Source: an uncultured Prevotellaceae bacterium (GTDB lineage Bacteria; Bacteroidota; Bacteroidia; Bacteroidales; Bacteroidaceae). From it: DNA of 64,000 bases. The notes under the pieces were generated by a model. It was not told where the DNA came from. It saw nothing but the letters and a program-made list of their open reading frames with translations, and made no database searches. The translations under genes were made by a program, and so were the position numbers. Where the stretch lies: assembly GCA_900315105.1 (NCBI GenBank), contig OMXX01000008.1, forward strand, positions 33,883 to 97,882. The letters are read 5' to 3'. Positions within the stretch are counted from its first letter, which is position 1. Each line of letters opens with the position of its first letter. Below are positions 44,001 to 53,270 of the stretch, one piece after another.

Positions 44001-44307
44001 CCTTCGTCAGATCCTTGCCTATTGCCACCTGCTGCGACAGACAGCCCTCCACGCGCATATAGAGGCTTGACACATCGTCAGGCACGCTGATGAAGTATCT
44101 GCCGTTAACGTCTGTGATGGCAGCATACTTGCTGTTACCGTATGCCTCGATACTCACACCCTGTAATGGCTTGCCTGTTGCAGCATCTGTCACCTGTCCC
44201 TTTATCTCCTTTGCAGAGGCAATGGAAGTAGAGAGGAGGAGGGAAGCGAGAAAACCAAAGAATGGGGTACGACCTGCCATCTTGTATTTCTTGTTTATAT
44301 TATTCAT
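41086..44307 (-). CDS. SusC/RagA-family TonB-dependent transporter
   Basis: This 1073-aa protein has a signal peptide (about 1-33, ending IASA) and a carboxypeptidase-regulatory-like domain (EIKGQVTDAATGKPLQGVSI). The plug contains INGINSLSRNAQPLVVIDGVIM and GTAIYGAKGANGVLLITTKR, and a full barrel ends SFAMGVKINL. It is divergent from the 1096-aa SusC: it lacks the usual VVGYG TonB-box string, having a longer linker with SASGFGNSAEM. It pairs with the SusD downstream. Upstream is a short 7-bp tract and the fasciclin gene, so it lies in the middle of the operon. Confidence 0.93.
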   Translation of the reverse strand: MNNINKKYKMAGRTPFFGFLASLLLSTSIASAKEIKGQVTDAATGKPLQGVSIEAYGNSKYAAITDVNGRYFISVPDDVSSLYMRVEGCLSQQVAIGKDLTKVDAKMYSDVFSDTYTRSTEAVKLVSASGFGNSAEMSIDPLIQQRLNAQMRTIDRSGIEGGGSVMLINGINSLSRNAQPLVVIDGVIMDMQYDRSLIHEGYFNNILANINVNDIDKVEVLKNGTAIYGAKGANGVLLITTKRCKSMATKIDVTLGGKFMVQPTTATMMDANDYRTYATELLNSVTTSVNGMKFLVNDPNYYYYNQYHNETDWKKEVYRNAFTQTYGINVQGGDDVASYNVSVGYSLANETLKKSDFSRFDLRINSDIEVIKDLSVRFDVSFSDVDRSLFDMGVSRSLESGTPTAPSFLALTKSPFMSPYAIDINGNMSSYLAEADDYLSSEFGTIYQLRFNDITLANPTAILEYGEGDNRNSLGNRLVSFSVNPKYKINKYLSVEEAFNFSLVNTNEDYYLPISGVPTFTMLDWSLDGGWGVAHNVRQSMTSRQNTVQSDTRMKWENAYGANAIKLTAGMRYINSKYRYNFQKGYNTGNDKTPNMSTGLAYKSKNGADDKFIDFTNYLVADYNYAQKIYVTAGLSAMASSRFGKDAVGLKALGTVWGVFPSVQASYVISNENWLAKVNGIDYLRFNGGFDITGNDDVDYTASRTYFIAKTMLREEVNTKSLGNVGNSNLKWETTHRVNLGFEGNFIDNRLHMNFNWFTGWTSGLVTLRHLAWTSGLDVNYANGGKLKNTGYNLDMSYRVLNTKDWHWELGASVGHYKNKVTEIGTDNKSILTDICNGTVITAVGNPVGMFYGYKTDGVLTTASQAQAANLGYVDGTGKKIAFEAGDMKFVDRDNDGIISEADRMVIGDPNPDIYGNIYTRLNWKHWTLDATLTYSLGNDIYNYERSILESGKYFYNQTTAMNSRWTTEGQVTDIPRVSYRDAQGNSRFSDRWIEDGSYLRLSNVTVNYSIPISNTYIQGITVWGAAYNLFTLTHYLGSNPDCSFSSNVLYQGIDCGLLGSGRSFAMGVKINL

Positions 44308-44312
44308 ATTTT

Positions 44313-44347
44313 CTTTACACTTTACACTTTACTCTTTACTCTTTCAA
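44313..44347. repeat. 7-bp tract (CTTTACA/CTTTACT), five units
   Basis: Five heptamers, the complement of the TAAAGNN family at 8464 and 11221, between the SusC start and the fasciclin stop codon. Confidence 0.85.
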
Positions 44348-44349
44348 CT

Positions 44350-45987
44350 TTATTCCTCCTTCGCTCTCTTGAGCACTATTGTGTCAAGATAGAAGTTACG
44401 GTCATACCTTGCATTCTCGTTAGGACGGATGTTACAGGTCAGTGTTATTGATGGCTGGCCTATAGTACCTTCGCCGTAATTGCAAGTAGGGAACTTGAAG
44501 GTTGCAACTCTTATAACGTCAATCTCATCTGGGTTGGTATTTATAGGAGAACCATCGTTGCATACATAATGCTGTTCCTTGCCATCCTCATCGTAATAGT
44601 TGATTGTAGCTGTGAAACGGCATGGGCGCTTGTTCTCACCACCATTAATTGACTTTGGAAGAACTTTCACATCGATATCGTACTTGCCTGATATTACGCC
44701 ATCGAGTCTGTATGTTACAGACCAGTTACTGTTACCGCCAGTAGGCTTTATGTGCATGAACCAACCTTCTGACACATCCTTGTTTATTACCTTTATTGGT
44801 ATGAGTGTTGTTGTCTTGCCATCGTATGAAGAAATCCTACTTGAATAATCAGCTTCCACCTCCACTTTTGTCTGATATGTCATGGCAGGGTCGAACACCC
44901 ATTCGTCGGTAGCATATATTATACCATTACTGCAACTGATTCTCTCCTTAGCCTTACCAAAGATACCATCACTGCTGAATGGCTTGTAGAAGACACTATA
45001 CTCTGGATATAATCTACTATACCATTTTGACCTTACACTATCATTCATGCTTGGCTGCGTTGTTTCACTGAAAACGGCATCATCCATAAGGGCACGATAT
45101 GCATAGTAACGCTGAAGAGAGTCTGCCTTTGGATTGTTCTTTGGGAATACGAAGCACTCCATTGCCTCTTTCCATGCCTTGTTCCATCCTTCTTCTGTAG
45201 GAACTACTACATGATATATAGAATCCTCATCATCAATCAGGCCAATGGCATTGATAAGCTTGTTGCGCTCATACATAACAGAATCAACATACACCTTCTT
45301 ACCGTCAACCACACCGCTGCTTACGCTTGCGTCCTCATCGAAGACATCCTCGTTGTAAGAAGCAAGGAATTCACCGTGTGACTTGAACTGTGGAAGAGCA
45401 ACCAAGGCCTCATAGATGGTCTTCTTATAAGGCAACTGACTGTTCATCACGTGCATGATACCGTTCTTGCTGTGAATGTTACTCTCCTTTACAGAAACTT
45501 CGTTAACTGTATTATTGTCGGCAAACGATACATTCTTATAGTTGAGCATACGGAACTTCTTGTTCGTGCCGTCGGAAGAGACAAGGTTCTGTGAAAGATG
45601 ATTCCATACAAAGAAACGCTCTACCGCAGAGTCACCCTTTGCTGTGTTGACGAGTGAAAGGATAGAGTCCTTGTTGAATGTACCATTAACTGGTGCAAAC
45701 AAGGTGAAAGAGCGACCGCCCTTCAATACATCAGCATAGCTTACAGGTGTCTTCTTATGCTGACGGAATACCATTGTCTTCTCAAGAACCTCGGCAAAGT
45801 CACTCAGGTCACTACGCTGCTTTATAGCATCCCATAGAGTGAGGTTTGCACCGTTGGCAGCCTCATTCTCATAGTGGTCGTCCCAGTCTGAGCAGGAGGA
45901 AAGAAAGCCCCCTACCCCCCCAAGGGGGAGTATTACAGACAGCAAAGCCATCAGAGGACTTTTTGTATATTTTGATAGTATTTTCAT
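44350..45987 (-). CDS. Fasciclin-domain surface lipoprotein
   Basis: This 545-aa protein has a lipoprotein signal (SSCSDWDD). An N-terminal FAS1 domain (about 45-190) shows YADVLKGGRSFTLFAPVNGTFN and KNGIMHVMNSQLPY. A second, less clear FAS1-like domain follows, then a C-terminal beta-rich domain (about 380-545). FAS1 domains mediate adhesion or polysaccharide/protein binding. In a SusCD operon the likely role is a surface glycan-binding protein (inference). The signal peptide LMALLSVILPLGGVGG is nearly the same as in the 582-aa SusD. Confidence 0.82.
   Translation of the reverse strand: MKILSKYTKSPLMALLSVILPLGGVGGFLSSCSDWDDHYENEAANGANLTLWDAIKQRSDLSDFAEVLEKTMVFRQHKKTPVSYADVLKGGRSFTLFAPVNGTFNKDSILSLVNTAKGDSAVERFFVWNHLSQNLVSSDGTNKKFRMLNYKNVSFADNNTVNEVSVKESNIHSKNGIMHVMNSQLPYKKTIYEALVALPQFKSHGEFLASYNEDVFDEDASVSSGVVDGKKVYVDSVMYERNKLINAIGLIDDEDSIYHVVVPTEEGWNKAWKEAMECFVFPKNNPKADSLQRYYAYRALMDDAVFSETTQPSMNDSVRSKWYSRLYPEYSVFYKPFSSDGIFGKAKERISCSNGIIYATDEWVFDPAMTYQTKVEVEADYSSRISSYDGKTTTLIPIKVINKDVSEGWFMHIKPTGGNSNWSVTYRLDGVISGKYDIDVKVLPKSINGGENKRPCRFTATINYYDEDGKEQHYVCNDGSPINTNPDEIDVIRVATFKFPTCNYGEGTIGQPSITLTCNIRPNENARYDRNFYLDTIVLKRAKEE
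45907..45930. repeat. GC palindrome within a fasciclin lipoprotein signal peptide
   Basis: GCCCCCTACCCCCCCAAGGG with GGAG following, in frame, encodes LPLGGVGG as at 40904. Confidence 0.75.
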
Positions 45988-46026
45988 TTCAACTATTATT
46001 TATTCATTATTAATTATCAATTAGAA

Positions 46027-48015
46027 TCAATGTCTATCCTCTCCGTCTGGACTTGCATATACATCCTTAGGACAAAGCTCGATATAGTCAAATGACCACT
46101 CCTTGTCACCCTTGGATACCTGACGGAATCTCAGCCAGTATTCCTTGCCCTCATCAAGTTTCTGAGTAGCGAGGATTCGGCGGAGATGCTCAGGAGAGTC
46201 CTGACGGAAGCTGTTCATACCAGGCTTACGGTAAGAGTCCATACCTCTCATATATCCGAGGTTATGAAGGGTCTTGTCCATAGCGGTGTTGTGCTCATCG
46301 TCCTCAGTATCTGAGATATCGCCTACGATGTCCTGAAGATTCCATGTACCGTATGTAAGGTCAACAGGAATGCCACATGGCTCATTGTTGAGATATACCT
46401 GAACTACGCCACGCTCCTCACCGGCAACGTAACCCATACGGATCTCGTATGTTCCTGATGGTACAGGTGGCAACTTGAACTGAACATCATACTGTCCCTT
46501 GATACAGATGGCATTGCCGAGATATGAAGACCATGAAAGCTCTGCTGGGTGAACGGCAAGGAATGTGTCGTCGGAAATCTTCCATCCCTTGATCTTGCCT
46601 TGCTTGAGAGCATACAGACGGTCGTTCAGCGCACCAGCCTCATCGTTGAAGCGGCAACCCTGATTCATGAAGTCTGCGCTAAGAGTTGTTGCGTCAATAC
46701 GCATACGGCAGCTGAGTACTTCATCGCGTACCTTGGTAGAGTACTCGAGAATGTCATCAAGATAGAGGTATGTGCCATTGAGTGCCTGCTGCTCAGACTT
46801 ACCTGACTCTGATGCTGTGAGAACCTTGACTCCCTTTACCGTGTACTTGTTGCCTACTCCCTTACGGTTAGCATAAAGACCACCAGTGCTACCTGTACCT
46901 GCACGGCAGAAACGGAGCATTGTACCAGGGCACATTGTCTCCCAGAAGTCCTCTGCATCAATAGCTGATGTTACGGTACACTCAGTAAGGAAACGGCCTG
47001 AAGGTGCCCAGTCACTATAGTTACCAATACGATCCATGAGGTGATAGCTCACAAAACGGTTGAGTGGGTTCTTGCGGTTGGTAGGGTCATTGTCATATTT
47101 ATCTGCATCCTCAGGATATGTAGTGTCGTAAACCTTCTTTGCGTATGCCTTCAAATCATCAAGTGTATTGATTCCTCTCTTGGCGAATACGGAGTTAGGT
47201 TCCACGAAAGCAGTGAACTTGAAATATCTCTTGCGTGGGTATGTAACCTTGTTGTCACGTCCACCATATCTCACCTTGGCAATATCACCATTGATAGAGT
47301 CCTCGGAAACAGAGTAATGATCATCTATGTACTTTGTAAGAGAATCATCCATGTGAGTATATTTGAGTGCCTCAACAAACAGACTGATTGTTGCATCCTC
47401 GGCCATAAGGTCAGGAAGGAAATCATTACTTGGGGTAATGACACGGTCAATGAAATGAACAACGCCATTGGTAGCAGAGTCGTTCTTCTCAACAAGCAAT
47501 GAGCGCTTGTTTACAAACACGCGAAGCTGGTTGTTGTTCTGCACGTCACTATCACAGGTCATAACAAGATAGCGATCGTCCATATTCATCTGTGGAAGGG
47601 CACCGTCGCTCACATCGGTAGTGAAGAAAGCTCCGTCCTTGACAATATGGGTACGTGCAATGGTATCGCAACGCTCTACATCCTGCAACAATGCGTCGAA
47701 AGAAGAATAATTGTTTTCTGCAACAAACTTATTTATTGCCTCGTTGGTAGGAACGAAAACAGTATAGTTACCATATACAGAGAGAAGCGAGTAATAATTC
47801 GACTTCTCGAGAATTGACTGGAACATACTGCATCTGTCTGCGGCATCTGTAATGATTTCGGCAGCAGTGCGTTTCGTAGAAGAATAGAACGTGCCTTGAT
47901 CATTAGCCATGTCATCATTATCGACGCAGCCAATTAGTGTAGAGAGTAAAGTGGATAGTATAATGCAGAATGGCACTCTACCCCTACTTATATATTTTTG
48001 AATGAACTTTTTCAT
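46027..48015 (-). CDS. Fasciclin-domain surface lipoprotein (DUF5108-like)
   Basis: This 662-aa protein has a lipoprotein signal (STLIGC). FAS1 domain 1 is at about 50-200 (YTVFVPTNEAINKFV, IARTHIVKDGAFF, GVVHFIDRVITPSNDF). A second FAS1-like region follows (FKFTAFVEPNSVFAKRGINTL, NRFVSYHLMDRIG). The C-terminal ~200 residues form a beta-rich domain (YDVQFKLPPVPSGTYEIRMG, YWLRFRQVSKGDKEWSFDYI) that looks like a carbohydrate-binding sandwich. It is encoded between SusD and another fasciclin gene. Its first ~35 codons are strikingly like those of the adjacent SusD gene although the mature proteins are unrelated. Confidence 0.82.
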   Translation of the reverse strand: MKKFIQKYISRGRVPFCIILSTLLSTLIGCVDNDDMANDQGTFYSSTKRTAAEIITDAADRCSMFQSILEKSNYYSLLSVYGNYTVFVPTNEAINKFVAENNYSSFDALLQDVERCDTIARTHIVKDGAFFTTDVSDGALPQMNMDDRYLVMTCDSDVQNNNQLRVFVNKRSLLVEKNDSATNGVVHFIDRVITPSNDFLPDLMAEDATISLFVEALKYTHMDDSLTKYIDDHYSVSEDSINGDIAKVRYGGRDNKVTYPRKRYFKFTAFVEPNSVFAKRGINTLDDLKAYAKKVYDTTYPEDADKYDNDPTNRKNPLNRFVSYHLMDRIGNYSDWAPSGRFLTECTVTSAIDAEDFWETMCPGTMLRFCRAGTGSTGGLYANRKGVGNKYTVKGVKVLTASESGKSEQQALNGTYLYLDDILEYSTKVRDEVLSCRMRIDATTLSADFMNQGCRFNDEAGALNDRLYALKQGKIKGWKISDDTFLAVHPAELSWSSYLGNAICIKGQYDVQFKLPPVPSGTYEIRMGYVAGEERGVVQVYLNNEPCGIPVDLTYGTWNLQDIVGDISDTEDDEHNTAMDKTLHNLGYMRGMDSYRKPGMNSFRQDSPEHLRRILATQKLDEGKEYWLRFRQVSKGDKEWSFDYIELCPKDVYASPDGEDRH
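47936..47977 (-). repeat. 7-bp units encoding a signal peptide
   Basis: Six heptamers (AGTGTAG AGAGTAA AGTGGAT and so on, plus strand) encode the hydrophobic core of the 662-aa fasciclin protein's signal. The same six-unit order is at 49699. Confidence 0.75.
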
Positions 48016-48050
48016 AATTCATTAATATCTTAATTTCTTAATCTCTTTGT

Positions 48051-49778
48051 TTACTTCTTGAAATCCTCTGTATCACTATAAGCAGAATTCTGCTTGAGCA
48101 GAGAATTCTTCTTCAGTTCATCTCTGTTATATGGCCAGAAGATTGCATTGATGTCGGCAAGCTGGATTTTGATAGCCACGGCATTTTCCTTCTGCTTCTG
48201 AGTAGCCTCATTGGCAAGATAGTGTGTATTGCCATCACGAAGTGACTTTCTGACAAGGTCGAACCAACGCTTTCCTTCAAACATGAACTCTCTCTTACGC
48301 TCCAGCATGAGGAGTTTTTCCATTTCCTCCCTACTTGAGCTATAGGTGGAGAATGCGAGAGAATCACTCTTTACATTCTCTGTATAGTTACGAGCACGCT
48401 TGTTGATGGCATTAATGAGAGTGAATGCTGTACGGAAATCGGCATCATTCTTCATAATACACGCCTCTGCCTTTATCAGCATAACGTCTGAAAGACGGTA
48501 GAAAATCCAGTTAGACCTATTTGTTGAGCGTAGAGAATAATCAAACTTTAGGCTATTATGGTCTGTGACATTGTCAATGTCAAGCGATGACAGTTCGAAT
48601 CCATACTTTGTTATAAAGAAATTACCTTTATTTTCGTAGATATTCTCATATACACGGCAATCGTTCTTATCGAAATATACATTGTTACCCGTCCATACAT
48701 TCTGGAAGTAATCCTCTGGAGCAGAATAACGTCCCATCTTTCCATCAGCGTTCAAATATGAACCGCTTGTATATTTGTTATCGTAGGAACACATGCTGTA
48801 ACCAAGTTCGAAGATACTTTCAAATGAGAAACCATCACCAAAGATCTCTGTATATGCATTACCGCAGAGTTTTGAACTTCCATAGCTCTCACGAATCATT
48901 GGAATACCATCGAAGACAAACATATCGCTCTGCTGTCCCTTATTGGAAACCCTCTCTTCGTACTGATTTTTCTTGAAATTGATTACATAGTCACAGCAGG
49001 AGATAGCCTTGTCGTATTCTCCACGCCAGAGATAGATATCGGCAAGAAGAGCATATATTGCTACGCGAGTAACCTTTGAACAGTTCTCGTATGCCTGAGA
49101 TTTAGCCTCTGAATTAGTCATTTGGCTATCATCAACATAGCGAAGAACAGCATCATTCTTGACACCTTCGAGGTCGTCGGAGAGCATTTTCAGAGCCTCC
49201 ATCATAGGAGTTGCAGGAACTTTGTAATTCTGAGTGTCGTCGATACTTGGATCGAAGACCATAGGAACATCACGGAAAGCCCTGATGAGATAGAAATAGC
49301 AAAGGTCGCGGATAAAGGTTGCCTCTGCCTTATTGGCACGCATCTGTGCCTCTGTGTAGTTAGGATCAAGTTTCTGCACGCCCTCTGCGTATGCAAGAAC
49401 GGTGTTACAGCGGTTGATGGTCTTATAGAGATCCTCCCACTTTGTAAGGTCGTTTGTAGGAAGGATGTTCTCCTTCAGAACTTCTAAATACTTGTTATCC
49501 CTATCCGTGGCGCTACCCCTAACGAGATTCTCAGAGCGAAGCTCTCCCCACACGTTCATGCGGTCGAGACATCCCTCAGAAGCAAGTGACTCATAGCATC
49601 CACTAAGCACACTGGTTACATCATCTTTCTTTGTCCAATAGTTCTCAAGTACCACCTCGTTCAAAGGAAGAATCTCGAGATAATCGGAGCAACCACTTAG
49701 TGTGAAGAGTAAAGTGAAAAGTGTAATGTGGAATGACACTCCACTCTTACTTATATGTTTTTGAATGAATCTTTTCAT
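48051..49778 (-). CDS. SusD/RagB-family glycan-binding lipoprotein
   Basis: This 575-aa protein has a lipoprotein signal (FTLSGC, Cys30). SusD features are YEILPLNEVV-like start (YLEILPLNEVVLENYWTKKD), LYKTINRCNTVLAYAEGV, KAEATFIRDLCYFYLIRAFRDVPMVFDP, IYALLADIYLWRGEYDKAI, YRLSDVMLIKAEACIMKN and ERKREFMFEGKRWFDLVRKSL. It is encoded 52 bp after the SusC gene that carries a premature stop. If that SusC is non-functional, this SusD has no dedicated transporter. Confidence 0.95.
   Translation of the reverse strand: MKRFIQKHISKSGVSFHITLFTLLFTLSGCSDYLEILPLNEVVLENYWTKKDDVTSVLSGCYESLASEGCLDRMNVWGELRSENLVRGSATDRDNKYLEVLKENILPTNDLTKWEDLYKTINRCNTVLAYAEGVQKLDPNYTEAQMRANKAEATFIRDLCYFYLIRAFRDVPMVFDPSIDDTQNYKVPATPMMEALKMLSDDLEGVKNDAVLRYVDDSQMTNSEAKSQAYENCSKVTRVAIYALLADIYLWRGEYDKAISCCDYVINFKKNQYEERVSNKGQQSDMFVFDGIPMIRESYGSSKLCGNAYTEIFGDGFSFESIFELGYSMCSYDNKYTSGSYLNADGKMGRYSAPEDYFQNVWTGNNVYFDKNDCRVYENIYENKGNFFITKYGFELSSLDIDNVTDHNSLKFDYSLRSTNRSNWIFYRLSDVMLIKAEACIMKNDADFRTAFTLINAINKRARNYTENVKSDSLAFSTYSSSREEMEKLLMLERKREFMFEGKRWFDLVRKSLRDGNTHYLANEATQKQKENAVAIKIQLADINAIFWPYNRDELKKNSLLKQNSAYSDTEDFKK
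49699..49740 (-). repeat. 7-bp units encoding a SusD signal peptide
   Basis: Six heptamers (AGTGTGA AGAGTAA AGTGAAA AGTGTAA TGTGGAA TGACACT, plus strand) encode ITLFTLLFTLSG of the signal peptide. Confidence 0.8.
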
Positions 49779-49830
49779 ATCTTGAAATAATATTGACTTT
49801 TCTATAATCTTTTCAACTTTAATCTACGAA

Positions 49831-52800
49831 TTAGAACTGTACGGTAACACCTAACGTAGCTGACTTAGCACGTGGTGTCTGTGCATTGTCCTCTGATATA
49901 CCATAGCCACCATAACCTACCTCTGGGTCAGAACCGGAATACTTGGTGATGACAAACAGGTTGTTGGCTGACAGATAGAAACTGAGCTTCGACAAGCCCC
50001 ACTTCTTTACCGTGGATGAAGGGAGCGAGTAGCTTACCTGCGAATAGTTGAGACGGATGAAGGAGCCGTCTTCTATGAAACGGTCGCTACCCAGATAGTT
50101 GTAGCCGTATTCACGAAGTGCACGCGGGATTGGTGCGATGTCGCCCTCTACACGCCAGCGATAGTTCACTGCTCGGCTCTGGTTTCCGTTTCCGTACATT
50201 GACTCAAGGTTCATACGGTTGCGGTTTACTATCTTATTGCCATAGCGGAAGTTGAACTGGTTGTTCCAAGACCAGCGTCCCCACTTGAACTTGACACCGA
50301 AACCACCGGTGAACTTAGGAAGTGAAGAGCCGAGATATACGATATCAAGCTCGTTGATCGTACCATCGTGATTGATGTCCTCATACATAGCATCACCACC
50401 CTTGAACTCATAGCGTGCAGACGTACCGCTGTAGCAATAGGTCATAGGCGTAGTGCGTCCGTGGTTGTCGAGTACCACATTGCCAGCGGCATCACGTACC
50501 ACCGGAGCATTAGGACCGCTCACACCTTTTATTTCCTCTGGACTATATTCACTGTACTGATATACTCCTTTGTAGCGGAAGCCATAGATAGAACCGAATG
50601 ACTTGTTAATCTCTACACGTGAGAGGTAGCTGCCGTTGTTGCGGTCGAAATCCTTGTTGAGGGTTGCAAGACAGGTCTCGTCCATCTCGGTGATGACGTT
50701 CTTGTTGTTTGCAAAAGTGACATTGAAATCAACTGAGAACTCTCCGAACTTCAGAAGGTCATTGGTGTTGATGTTGAACTCCCATCCCGTGTTCTCCATC
50801 TTACCTACGTTATCGTAAGCAAATTCGCCGTAACCTGATGTTGTAGGGATGCCACGATGCTCCATGAAGAGGTCGGAGGTGTACTGCTTATATACCTCCA
50901 CATTACCGTTGAGCTTGTCGTCGAAGAATCCGAAGTCAACACCTACGTTGTAGGTCATCTTCTGCTCCCACTTGAGATTCTTCAACTGGATATTGTCTGG
51001 ATAGGTTGAAGCCTGCTGCAAGTAGCCTTTGCCGTTCTTGTATCGGCTGTAGAACAGGTACTCGGCTTTTGGTGAATTACCAACGATACCCCATCCTGGA
51101 CGGAAGGAGAGCATGGAAAGCCAAGGGAGTGTCTTCGTTACCCAAGGCTCACGGCTGATGTTCCAACGCAGTGACACAGCAGGGAAGGTACCCCAGCGTT
51201 TGTCTGGTCCGAACTTGGTAGAACCGTCACGACGCACTGAGAAGTCGAACATATAACGGCTCTTGTATGCGTAGTGCATAGAGTAGGTGAAATAGATACT
51301 TCTCCACTGTCCGGCATTACTTGTGAAATCGCCTTCTACCTTACCTTCTGCTCCCGGATTCTGGATAGAGCCTGATGGGAAACCGTAGGCGGTGGTCTTC
51401 TGCGACTTACTGCTACCGTCGTTGAGCTGTCCGCGAAGCATCATCATCATGGAATGGTCCTCGTTCTTGAAATGCGGTGTGAAGGTAAGGGTATGCGTTG
51501 TGGCGATACCGAGACTCTTGTAGCTGTATGATGTGCCACGGTTCTTGAACTTGCTTGACCATGAACCTACTATGAGTTCGCCAGGCAAGAATGATTCCTG
51601 ATACTGATTGAAGATGTCGAACACTATCTTTCCCTCATACTTCAGTCGGGTCTTGTCATTGTCGGTTCCGAGCAAGTCGTAGTGTAGCTGGAACTCAGGT
51701 ATTATCTTATACGTATTCTCGTTGTTGGTTGCAAGGTTTGCAAGGGCAACAGGGTTGATACGGTTTGTTACGTTCTTGTCGTTGTCAGGTAACTGGTCTC
51801 CGAGAGCACCTGATATGGTCGTAGGCAGGAGGAAATAGTCGCCTGTAGGATTGTTGTTGATATCCATCTCATATACCGATACGTTAGGCATATACCTGTA
51901 TGCAATGCCGAGAAGGTTGTCATAGTTCTTCTGATTGTCGGTATATGTGAACGCGATGTCAGATACGATCTTGATACGGTCGGAAATGAAGTAGTCGAGA
52001 GCCACACGTGTGCTGAGACGGTCGAGCTGCTGCTTGATGACAGAACCTGTCTCATGGTCGTAGCCGGCACCGATACGGAAGTTTGCCTTCTCACCACCAC
52101 CGGTAAGTGATACATAGTGGTTCTGGCGAAGACCTACCTTTGTGACCTCGTCAATCCAGTCGGTGTTCTTGTTGAAGTTGTTCCATCCGTTAGGGTTGGT
52201 TGGGTCGTAGTTGATTTCCACGATGTCGCTGGCTGTGCTGCTCAGGCGTGGGTTGAAGTAAGACTCCTTCAGGAGCATGGTTTATTCGTCACCATTGAGG
52301 AGATGGTAGCCCTTAGGCTGCTTTGTGGCTGTGGCACGATATTGGTATGCCACGCGTGTCTTACCACGCACACCACGCTTTGTCTTGATCTCGATAACAC
52401 CGTTAGCACCCTGTGAACCCCAGATGGCAGTAGCGGTAGCATCCTTCAATACGCTGATGCTCTCAATATCCTCTGGGTTTACGTTGAGCAGCTCAGCGAA
52501 TTTCTCATCGTTGGCAGAGGTAAGGTCGAGGTCGCTGTTGCGGTCGGTTTCCCATACGTTGCCGTTTACAACGATAAGAGGGTTGGCATCACCATTGATT
52601 GAGCTGACACCACGGAGACGCATGGATGTGCCGGAACCGAGGTTACCGGAGTTTGCCACGATGTCAAGACCTGCGATACGGCCCTGAAGAGCCTCATCGA
52701 CAGTTGTCATTGACAGACCCTCGAATTCCTTCATGTCGATAGACTGGTTGGCTGTTGACATCTCATCCTTAGGAATTGAGAGACCTGAACCACCGGAACG

Positions 52801-53211
52801 GCGCTTTGAGGTGACTGTTACCTCGCTAAGTGTTGTGGCGTCGTCAAGCTTTATCTCATAGACCTCACCCTTGATAGGAACAGTCTTTGTCTTGAGACCT
52901 ACGAAACTGAATCTCAGCTTATTCTTCGGGTCCTTTATTTTGAATGAGAAGTTACCATTGATATCTGTCTTTGTAGAGCTAACGATACGATTGCTGGCAT
53001 CAATCTCGACTACGTTAGCCATCATAACAGGTCCCATGGCATCTGTAACGGTACCAGAGATAATCTGTCCTGCTTCTTGCGCAAAGGCGGAGGTGGAGAA
53101 GAAGAGGAGTGATAATAATAAGCCTAAACAGCGGCTTCTCCCCCCGCCTTCCCCCGTAGGGAGGGAGCCGGAGTGCAAAAGGGCTGTTAGTTTTTTATAT
53201 AGTTTATTCAT
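49831..53211 (-). pseudogene. SusC/RagA TonB-dependent transporter with an in-frame TAA
   Basis: The first 309 residues (signal peptide, carboxypeptidase-regulatory-like domain, plug with NPLIVVNGNVW and ATAIWGSQGANGVIEIKTKRG) end at TAA (52282-52284). The same frame resumes at once with TMLLKESYFNP and runs 815 more residues from ATG 52278 through the barrel to ATLGVTVQF. Total codons (1126 plus stop) equal a normal SusC. The context LLNGDE-stop-TMLLKES suggests a Tyr codon (TAT/TAC) mutated to TAA. The break is inside the plug/barrel boundary, so neither part alone should function. The signal peptide includes a repeat-encoded SLPTGEGGG. A true mutation, phase-like switch, readthrough or sequencing error remain possible. 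Confidence 0.88.
53132..53173. repeat. GC-palindrome arm within the broken SusC signal peptide
   Basis: CTCCCCCCGCCTTCCCCCGT, AGGGAGGGAGCCGGAG, in frame. It is almost the same sequence as the 38-bp arm at 61425-61462 in the transferase gene. Confidence 0.8.
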
Positions 53212-53270
53212 TATTATTCATTATTAATTGTTTGTTGCGATTCCGTCGGCTCTCCGGAGAGGCCGAGTCT

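Noticed and set aside
52282..53211. The 309-aa SusC fragment as an independent small protein
   Set aside because: It ends inside the plug region and the same frame continues directly with the expected barrel, so it is better read as one interrupted gene.
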